Source of the DNA: Bacteroidota bacterium
GTDB taxonomy: Bacteria > Bacteroidota > Bacteroidia > Chitinophagales > Chitinophagaceae
Assembly (NCBI GenBank): GCA_025356235.1
Contig: JANXUL010000242.1
Coordinates: 1 to 32,223 of the forward strand
Direction of reading: 5' to 3'
DNA: 32,223 nucleotides
This document shows positions 25,899 through 32,223 of this stretch, piece after piece (within the stretch, counting starts at the first letter, position 1; every line of letters starts with the position of its first letter). The translations under genes and the position numbers were made by a program. Below the pieces are notes generated by a model. That model did no database searches. It was given only the letters and a program-made list of their open reading frames with translations, and was not told the origin of the DNA.

Positions 25899-27989
25899 TC
25901 AGAGATCCACTTCAAAAGCGCCTTGTTCTGAGGTAGAATGATGGCGCAAATGTAGGTTGTCGGCATCTTTTTTCCAGTACTGTATTTTCCACAATGGATT
26001 GCTGCTGTCGAACACGTATTGTTTGCAGTCAAATGCCGCTGCCAGCTGGGTTAGGAAGATTTTTGGGCTGCCACTGAGGATAATGATATCCACCGGAATC
26101 CGATGGGAAAGCCGGGGGATAGCCAAATATTTATCTATGATCAGCACCGAAACATGACTGGAAGCAATGAGATGCCCTGTAATAATTGTATTTTGCAACG
26201 CATCCCCCGGCACCACTCCATGTAAAATCCTGGAAGGTTGTAAATGAAAATTCCGTAAAAAGCCCTTTTGCTGTAAAAGCGTATCTCCCAGGAACTGGTA
26301 AGTATTCCCCTCCAATATATCTATGGATGCGTGTTGGGGGATATTATAAACGATTAATTTGTGTTGTTGTTTTTGTTGAAGTAGGAAAAAGCAGCGTAAA
26401 ATAACAAAACCACCCATACAGGTAAGGCCGATAAGTAAAGCCCGGGGCTTTTTGGTCAGTAACCACACCGCAAGGTAACAGATGGCGAAATATAAAATAA
26501 TAGTTTGCCACAAGCTAACGTGGATATTATCCGTTACCGCATAAGGCAGCCTGTCTGTTCTTTCAATAACGCTGTTCATTTGTGATACGAGAAAGGAAAC
26601 CAGCTTGCCGGTAAGTTCATTGATAAGCGGAAGTTTGACAAAAACCAGTAGTAGCAGTTCCCCGTATAAAATAAATCCGGATAAGGGTACTGCTATAAAA
26701 TTGGTGAATACAAAGAGATTGGGAAACTGGTGAAAATAATACAGGATGATTGGCAAAGTAAGCACTTGTGCAGATAAGGTTACGGCGTTTAATTGCCAGA
26801 TAGTATTTAATGATTTATTTGAAAAATAGCATTGCTTGTAGATTGGTTTCATAAACAATACAATGCTAAGAACAGCAGTATAGGATAATTGAAAGCCTAC
26901 ATCCCAAAAGAAATAAGGGTTATATACCAACAGACAGAAGGCAGATGCCGCCAGTGTATTATAGATATTTGTTTTTCTCCCAAGGCTTTCACCAATCACA
27001 ATAAAGGAGAACATTACGGCTGAGCGAAGGATAGAAGCGGCAGCGCCTGCTAATAAACTAAACCCCCATAATACAAACAGTATGAGTAAAGGCTTTACCC
27101 AACGGATCCATCTTTGTTTATGGAATGGTTTTAACAACAATACCAATAATCCATAGATCATACCTAAATGCAGCCCGCTGATGGCGATGATATGTACCAC
27201 ACCTGTATTGCTGTAAGATTGTACAAGGTCCTTATCAAGGTCATCCCTGTAACCAATCAGCAAAGCTTCTGCTACACCGGTTTCTTTTTCGCCGGGAATG
27301 AATTTTCTGAGAATGGATAAAACATTATTGCGCATGTCAATCAAAAGCCCTGTAAAAACATGGGTATGTATTTGACCTGATAGCTTGTAATCTTTTGGTT
27401 GAAGATAAACCTGGAAATGAATATCCTGAAAGGCACAATATTGTTTATAATCAAAGCCACCGGGATTACCGGCGTTGGTAATAGGTTGCAGTTTTTTTTG
27501 AATGATCAGTTGCGAACCATAAACTAATGGAGGGAGCGTGCTGTCTTTCTTACAATAAACGAGGATGTTTCCTTTAACGGTCTTCCATTCATGATTTACC
27601 AGGATCGCTTCTGCTTTGGCTAATGCTTTGTAAGAACTGGCCTTTTCTACTAATGGTTCCTGTAGGGTAACGATGACCAGTTGATTGCCTGAAAGATAAT
27701 GGCCTATCCAGGTTTTGTCATGTTCTATTTTTTGAAAATAAACCAATACAGCCCCGAGACAAAAGAACAGCAGGTTAAAGAATACGCCATTCAACCAGCG
27801 TATGGTAAACTTAACTGAAGACGGTAAAAAACGGATAGCAAGAAGAGAAATGCCAGCTATCGCTGCAGTTATAGATAGTAATTGTAAGGGCACATCAAGG
27901 TAGAAAGCAATAAGGATACCCGCCGTTAAAGGGATCAGTAAACGGATAAAAGGTATTGGCCTCCAGAAATGTTTTCCATAATGGCGCAT
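25899..27989 (-). CDS. comEC: ComEC/Rec2 family competence protein
   Basis: Multi-TM; EALLIGYRDDLDKDLVQSYSNTGVVHIIAISGLHLGMIYGLL; FSLLAGAAASILRSAVMFSFIVIGESLGRKTN. Confidence 0.94.
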   Translation of the reverse strand: MRHYGKHFWRPIPFIRLLIPLTAGILIAFYLDVPLQLLSITAAIAGISLLAIRFLPSSVKFTIRWLNGVFFNLLFFCLGAVLVYFQKIEHDKTWIGHYLSGNQLVIVTLQEPLVEKASSYKALAKAEAILVNHEWKTVKGNILVYCKKDSTLPPLVYGSQLIIQKKLQPITNAGNPGGFDYKQYCAFQDIHFQVYLQPKDYKLSGQIHTHVFTGLLIDMRNNVLSILRKFIPGEKETGVAEALLIGYRDDLDKDLVQSYSNTGVVHIIAISGLHLGMIYGLLVLLLKPFHKQRWIRWVKPLLILFVLWGFSLLAGAAASILRSAVMFSFIVIGESLGRKTNIYNTLAASAFCLLVYNPYFFWDVGFQLSYTAVLSIVLFMKPIYKQCYFSNKSLNTIWQLNAVTLSAQVLTLPIILYYFHQFPNLFVFTNFIAVPLSGFILYGELLLLVFVKLPLINELTGKLVSFLVSQMNSVIERTDRLPYAVTDNIHVSLWQTIILYFAICYLAVWLLTKKPRALLIGLTCMGGFVILRCFFLLQQKQQHKLIVYNIPQHASIDILEGNTYQFLGDTLLQQKGFLRNFHLQPSRILHGVVPGDALQNTIITGHLIASSHVSVLIIDKYLAIPRLSHRIPVDIIILSGSPKIFLTQLAAAFDCKQYVFDSSNPLWKIQYWKKDADNLHLRHHSTSEQGAFEVDL

Positions 27990-28008
27990 ATTTAAACGTA
28001 ATAAAAAA

Positions 28009-28030
28009 AGTCACCGTTTTAACGGTGACT
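28009..28030 (-). terminator. Intrinsic terminator downstream of the carB C-half, 20 nt before the comEC start
   Basis: Minus strand agtcaccgttaaaacggtgact followed by tttttttatt. Confidence 0.85.
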
Positions 28031-28139
28031 GGTTAAATAAGGTATAAATACGCGTGAAAAGCCGCGAGATTTTAGCTGTGATCTATGAGTAGTATATTAT
28101 TATGATCTCTTTATAAAGAATAAAGTTTGTAGCTTTTTT

Positions 28140-29333
28140 CTACTTACTCAAATTCATACTCCGCTCCTTATACAAAGTACGGAAATAGGGATCGCGCAGG
28201 TCTTTAATAAAACGGATGGCTTCACCGGTACTTTTCATCTCTGGTCCCAGTTCTTTATTTACACCGGGAAATTTATCAAAACTGAATACGGGTTCTTTGA
28301 TGGCGTAACCTTCTAATTTTTTGTCCATGGTAAAATCAGTCAGCCTGGCTGCACCTAACATGATTTTGGTGGCGATGTTCAGGTAAGGTATCTGGTAAGC
28401 TTTTGCAATGAACGGTGTGGTGCGTGATGCCCTGGGATTGGCTTCAATTACATATACTTTATCATTCTTGATCGCGAATTGTATATTGATCAGTCCTTTT
28501 ATACTCAATGCCCTTGCAATCTTCTCAGAATAATATTTCATCGTTTCTATTACCAGCGGTGTAAGGTTGAAAGCAGGAAGTACAGCATTACTATCTCCAC
28601 TATGTATACCTGCCGGTTCAATATGCTCCATCACGCCCATAATATGAAAAGTTTCACCATCGAAAATGGCATCCACTTCGGCTTCCTGGCAACGGTCGAG
28701 GAAATGATCTATCAATATTTTATTGCCGGGTAAATGTTTCAATAAACTGATCACCGCTTTTTCTACATCTTCATCGTTGATCACGATACGCATCCTTTGT
28801 CCGCCAATTACATAACTGGGCCTTACCAAAACGGGATAACCTACCCGGTTGGCTACTGCTATTGCTTCATCGGCATTTAATGCGGTTCCATATTCAGGAT
28901 AAGGAATATCCAATTCTTTCAGCCTGTCGCTAAAACGGCCTCGATCTTCGGCCACATCCATATTTTCAAAAGAAGTACCAATGATCTTTACGCCGTTTTC
29001 ATGCAAGCGTTTGGCTAATTTTAAAGCGGTTTGCCCGCCCAGCTGCACAATTACCCCTTCTGGTTTTTCCAGTTCGATAATCTCCCATAAATGCTCCCAG
29101 TAAACAGGCTCGAAATAGAGTTTATCGGCCATATCAAAATCTGTGGAAACGGTTTCGGGGTTGCAATTCACCATAATAGCTTCGTAACCACATTCTTTTA
29201 TGGCTAATAAACCATGTACGCAACAATAATCAAACTCAATACCCTGCCCGATCCTATTAGGGCCACTGCCTAAAACGATGATCTTTTTCTTTTGCGATGG
29301 GATTGATTCGTTGGAATTAAGTGTAGGGTTCAT
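28140..29333 (-). CDS. carB: Carbamoyl-phosphate synthase large subunit, stand-alone C-terminal synthetase half
   Basis: KKKIIVLGSGPNRIGQGIEFDYCCVHGLLAIKECGYEAIMVNCNPETVSTDFD...VIVQLGGQTALKLAKRL...VRPSYVIGGQRM...IEANPRASRTTPFIAKA...KFPGVNKELGPEMKSTGEAI; corresponds to the second ATP-grasp half of CarB, with no N-half upstream. Confidence 0.93.
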   Translation of the reverse strand: MNPTLNSNESIPSQKKKIIVLGSGPNRIGQGIEFDYCCVHGLLAIKECGYEAIMVNCNPETVSTDFDMADKLYFEPVYWEHLWEIIELEKPEGVIVQLGGQTALKLAKRLHENGVKIIGTSFENMDVAEDRGRFSDRLKELDIPYPEYGTALNADEAIAVANRVGYPVLVRPSYVIGGQRMRIVINDEDVEKAVISLLKHLPGNKILIDHFLDRCQEAEVDAIFDGETFHIMGVMEHIEPAGIHSGDSNAVLPAFNLTPLVIETMKYYSEKIARALSIKGLINIQFAIKNDKVYVIEANPRASRTTPFIAKAYQIPYLNIATKIMLGAARLTDFTMDKKLEGYAIKEPVFSFDKFPGVNKELGPEMKSTGEAIRFIKDLRDPYFRTLYKERSMNLSK

Positions 29334-29517
29334 TTCTGCGAGGAATTGCGCAAAATTAGGTGTACGGGGGAATTTCGAAAGATTTTTTTTACAAAGCTGA
29401 CCAAACCCTTTGGCAGGTTATATTTAGGGGTTATGTATGGCCACAGATGACATAGATTTTTCTGCTGTTCTGGCGCCATTTATTTAGCTAACATTAGTTC
29501 GTTTTTGCCCCGATAGC

Positions 29518-29733
29518 TTAATCTTGTAATTCCTCACAATAATAACCGGCGTTTTGAAGCACAATTTCTACCGAGCGGGGAGATAGTTGGATGGCTTCAA
29601 TCCGCAATACATTATCGCAATCATGCATATCAACATTCCAGCGTTTGATGCCCTTAATGTTTTGGATAAAGGGCTCTACCTGATTAATAAGCTCGGGGTT
29701 GTTAAGGTTGGTTTTGAAGATGAGAATATCCAT
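29518..29733 (-). CDS. Small HMA-like (ferredoxin-fold) protein lacking the CxxC motif
   Basis: MDILIFKTNLNNPELINQVEPFIQNIKGIKRWNVDMHDCDNVLRIEAIQLSPRSVEIVLQNAGYYCEELQD; beta-alpha-beta-beta-alpha-beta pattern. Confidence 0.7.
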   Translation of the reverse strand: MDILIFKTNLNNPELINQVEPFIQNIKGIKRWNVDMHDCDNVLRIEAIQLSPRSVEIVLQNAGYYCEELQD

Positions 29734-29748
29734 GAATGTTAGTTTTAG

Positions 29749-29863
29749 TAACCGCTTTGGGTGCTAAAGCAACCTTGGCGGTTACTTGTTCTGATTATTC
29801 TTTTCGAGCTTTTTTAACTGACCTGCTTACCGTTCAGGTTGCTTTAGCGCCCCGACCGGTTAA
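29749..29863. repeat. Inverted pair of ~37-bp imperfect palindromes (REPIN-like)
   Basis: taaccgctttgggtgctaaagcaaccttggcggttac (+, 29749-29785) versus taaccggtcggggcgctaaagcaacctgaacggtaag (-, 29863-29827). Confidence 0.8.
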
Positions 29864-30216
29864 TCGACACCCACATTCGGGTCGGTATCGGCTTTCTTCC
29901 AAACTCGGCAGCGGTTCCGCCATTCCTGTTTGATCTTTTCTCTTTCTTCAGACGTCATGCCATGCCATTTTTCCTGCATCTCTTTTTTCCAATGGCCCCC
30001 ATTGTGACGGCCGCATCCACCTTTAAACCCACCAAATAAAATCTTGCTCAGCACTAAAATGCCCAGGGCCTGCCAGAAAGTGATGACAGATATATGTAGC
30101 ACAACCGCTAAAATATTGTTCCAGAGGCTCATCACTACAAAACTCAGCAAGGCAGCCATAACAATGGCGAATACGGTAAAACCAACGATTTTTTTGATCC
30201 AGAATTTCTTATTCAT
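29860..30216 (-). CDS. Small inner-membrane protein with Cys/His-containing cytoplasmic or periplasmic tail
   Basis: MNKKFWIKKIVGFTVFAIVMAALLSFVVMSLW...(two TM segments)...GGFKGGCGRHNGGHWKKEMQEKWHGMTSEEREKIKQEWRNRCRVWKK; ORF open to 30249, which would overlap the sigma gene. Confidence 0.75.
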   Translation of the reverse strand: MNKKFWIKKIVGFTVFAIVMAALLSFVVMSLWNNILAVVLHISVITFWQALGILVLSKILFGGFKGGCGRHNGGHWKKEMQEKWHGMTSEEREKIKQEWRNRCRVWKKADTDPNVGVD

Positions 30217-30229
30217 GGTATTTTTTTTG

Positions 30230-30811
30230 TCAATTATGTAATAGCTCATCCCGCAGAATGCTTAGCCGTTCCCTCAAATGAAGTACTGCATAGCGCTTAC
30301 GGCTGAGTAAAGTATTAATGGTTTCGCCTGTTTGTTCGGCGATGGTTTTAAATGGTATACCCTCTATCTCGTTTAAAATAAATGCTTCCCGTTGTGCTGC
30401 CGGCAACTCGGTTAATGCGCTATTGAGTGCTTCCCAAAAAAGTGAACGGAGGTATTCGGTTTCAGGGTTGTTCGATTCATCAAAAAACATTTCTGTCCAG
30501 TCAAAATTCGATTCCCCGTCTGCATCGGTGTACACATCTTCCAGCAGGTTGGGTTTGTGTTTGCGCTGGCGGTCAGTAATTTTATTGCGGGTAACGGTAA
30601 ACAACCAGGCAGTCAGCTGTTCAATAGGTTTGGTATTGCCAATAAACTGGTAGAATACATCCTGCAGAATATCTTCCGCATCAGCCTCATTGTTCACCCG
30701 TTTGCGTATAAAACCCATCAGCCTTTTGCTATACGTATTGATGACCTCGGTAATATTGTTCTTACGGGTGGTTTCAGCCATGTTAGTTGGTATCGTGAGC
30801 ACCTTATCCAT
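30230..30811 (-). CDS. RNA polymerase ECF-type sigma-70 factor
   Basis: YSKRLMGFIRKRVNNEADAEDILQDVFYQFI (region 2), LTELPAAQREAFILNEIEGIPFKTIAEQTGETINTLLSRKRYAVLHLRERL (region 4). Alternative start ATG 30781. Confidence 0.93.
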   Translation of the reverse strand: MDKVLTIPTNMAETTRKNNITEVINTYSKRLMGFIRKRVNNEADAEDILQDVFYQFIGNTKPIEQLTAWLFTVTRNKITDRQRKHKPNLLEDVYTDADGESNFDWTEMFFDESNNPETEYLRSLFWEALNSALTELPAAQREAFILNEIEGIPFKTIAEQTGETINTLLSRKRYAVLHLRERLSILRDELLHN

Positions 30812-30896
30812 TATAAAGGGTAGACGGGTAAGGGGAAAGAATATTTTAAAGTAGGTATTTTTTTCGGACGAACGGGAGAATGTCTATTGAACACCG

Positions 30897-30920
30897 GTTG
30901 TGTCACTCACTTCACCGTTC
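30897..30920 (-). repeat. Dispersed intergenic motif, copy 3 (core 30897-30913)
   Basis: Minus strand gaac-ggt-gaagtgagtgacacaac; same 17-nt core as copies 1 and 2. Confidence 0.88.
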
Positions 30921-31021
30921 GGCGCAAGGCCCGGCAAATAGCTTTGAAAAGGGAATAACAGGCAATCATATTTTCACATATTAAGTTACCGTAAGTACAA
31001 AAATTCCTTATAATAACGGCC

Positions 31022-31029
31022 TAACTTTA
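31022..31029 (+). promoter_or_regulatory. Candidate -7 element TAACTTTA upstream of the DUF72 gene
   Basis: ctaactttagt 20 nt before ATG 31050; same 11-mer and spacing as before the gene at 11934. Confidence 0.35.
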
Positions 31030-31049
31030 GTGTCATATAAACCAAGCAT

Positions 31050-31970
31050 ATGGAATTTGGCCGTGTACCCGAGTCGGAATTGAACAATATCAACTTTACT
31101 TTACCTGCAGAGCCTGCTAATAATAAGCAGGTGTTGCCGGGTAAGAAGGCGACTAATCCAAAAATATATCTTGGTTGTGCCAAATGGGGGAGAACGGAAT
31201 GGGTTGGTAAAATATATCCCCCCAAAACAAAGGAAAAAGATTTTCTCGACCATTATGTAAAGCATTACAATAGCATTGAACTGAACGCCACCCATTACAA
31301 AGTATATGGCGCGGCAGGTGTAGCTAAATGGGCAGCTAAGGCGGGAGACAAGGATTTTATGTTTTGCCCGAAAATGTACCAGGGCGTTACCCATCGCGGG
31401 AGTTTATTAAACAAAGAATTTATCACTACCGAATTCCTGCGTGGTATTGTAGCTTTTGAAAAACATTTAGGGCCAACTTTTGTACAGGTTAGTGATGCCT
31501 TTACTGCTAAACGGAAAGAAGAGTTGTTTACATTCCTTCGTTCATTGCCAACCGATATGCAGTTCTTTTTAGAAGTACGCCACCCCGATTGGTTTGGCAA
31601 GGAAGACATAAAGGCTGAATTATTTGATTTCCTCCGGTCTATCAATATGGGTATTGTTATTACGGATACCAGTGGGAGAAGGGATTGCGCGCATATGCAT
31701 GTGACAGTGCCTAAAACATTTATAAGATATGTAGGTAACAGTTTACATCCTACAGATTATACAAGAGTGGATGACTGGATCAACCGGATGAAATATTGGT
31801 TAGACAACGGAATAGAAGAAATATATTTTTTCATGCACATGCATGATGAAGCCTTTTCTCCGGAACTGACGGTGTATATGGTAGATAAAATGAATGTCGC
31901 CTGCGGATTAAATTTGATTAAACCGAAATTTATTGATCCGTCTCAAACGGATCTGTTTGGTGGCAAATAA
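31050..31970 (+). CDS. DUF72 domain-containing protein
   Basis: PKIYLGCAKWGRTEWVGKIYPPKTKEKDFLDHYVKHYNSIELNATHYKVY...FFLEVRHPDWF...; DUF72 TIM-barrel motifs. Confidence 0.93.
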   Translation: MEFGRVPESELNNINFTLPAEPANNKQVLPGKKATNPKIYLGCAKWGRTEWVGKIYPPKTKEKDFLDHYVKHYNSIELNATHYKVYGAAGVAKWAAKAGDKDFMFCPKMYQGVTHRGSLLNKEFITTEFLRGIVAFEKHLGPTFVQVSDAFTAKRKEELFTFLRSLPTDMQFFLEVRHPDWFGKEDIKAELFDFLRSINMGIVITDTSGRRDCAHMHVTVPKTFIRYVGNSLHPTDYTRVDDWINRMKYWLDNGIEEIYFFMHMHDEAFSPELTVYMVDKMNVACGLNLIKPKFIDPSQTDLFGGK

Positions 31971-31973
31971 ATA

Positions 31974-32223
31974 TCAGCGTGCGTAGGTTTTTGCATTAGC
32001 CGTAAACTGGGCATCAGCTGCTTTCGAGTCGGGAAAGGTTTCTATTTTAATATGGGTATCATCCATCATTTGAACGATCATTAAACCTAACTGAAATGGA
32101 TTTTGATTGGTGCCACCCGCGGCGTACAACTGGTAGGCTATTTTACCATTCGCTACACTTACCTGCGATGGCAATGGCGCACCGGCCCCGATCGTCCATT
32201 TGCCTACCATACCAATCGTGCCG
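31974..32223 (-). CDS. C-terminal part of an uncharacterised protein, N-terminus beyond the window
   Basis: Reverse strand ...GTIGMVGKWTIGAGAPLPSQVSVANGKIAYQLYAAGGTNQNPFQLGLMIVQMMDDTHIKIETFPDSKAADAQFTANAKTYAR*; frame open to the window edge. Confidence 0.7.
   Translation of the reverse strand, partial: GTIGMVGKWTIGAGAPLPSQVSVANGKIAYQLYAAGGTNQNPFQLGLMIVQMMDDTHIKIETFPDSKAADAQFTANAKTYAR

Noticed and set aside
29401-29480. ggccacagatgacatagatttttctg, possibly a degenerate unit of a cacagat-type repeat
   Set aside because: Only one weak unit visible; not enough to call a repeat.
31101-31645. Minus-strand ORFs of 97 and 116 aa within the DUF72 gene
   Set aside because: Shadow ORFs antisense to a clear DUF72 coding region.
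1-32223. CRISPR arrays, tRNA/rRNA genes, integrases, transposases, defence or biosynthetic clusters
   Set aside because: Looked for on both strands by eye; no regular spacer arrays, cloverleaf-like clusters or recognisable mobile-element proteins were found.

Overview
This 32.2 kb chromosomal window looks like Bacteroidota, probably Chitinophagaceae; that assignment is inferred from gene content and protein style. It carries about 25 protein-coding genes, mostly housekeeping: ricT(PSP1)-holB, a glutathione peroxidase, comF, radA, a SusC/SusD pair, RNase E/G, HU, mutY-ssb-gldE-gldD, a DUF3109 protein, lutB, a DUF7033/polysaccharide deacetylase protein, an EamA transporter, purH, comEC, the C-terminal half of carB, a small HMA-like protein, an ECF sigma factor with a small membrane protein, and a DUF72 protein. 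The ORF track misses two real genes: ricT, which runs off the left edge, and a 31-aa basic mS38/COX24-like ribosomal protein at 14458-14553. I see no tRNA, rRNA, CRISPR array, phage or transposase. The most interesting signals are repeats and small structures. (1) A dispersed motif, GAAGTGAGTGACACAAC, occurs identically three times, each time in sense orientation 40-120 nt upstream of a gene. (2) Three separate 7-bp-period repeat tracts lie inside or at the edge of coding regions (gldD, the deacetylase gene, purH). (3) A 135-bp tandem duplication at the end of the peroxidase gene carries two terminator hairpins with a compensatory base-pair change. (4) A REPIN-like inverted pair of 37-bp palindromic elements sits inside the ECF sigma / membrane protein / HMA-like cluster. 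(5) carB is present as a stand-alone C-terminal half. All coordinates and alignments were done by eye; no homology searches were run.
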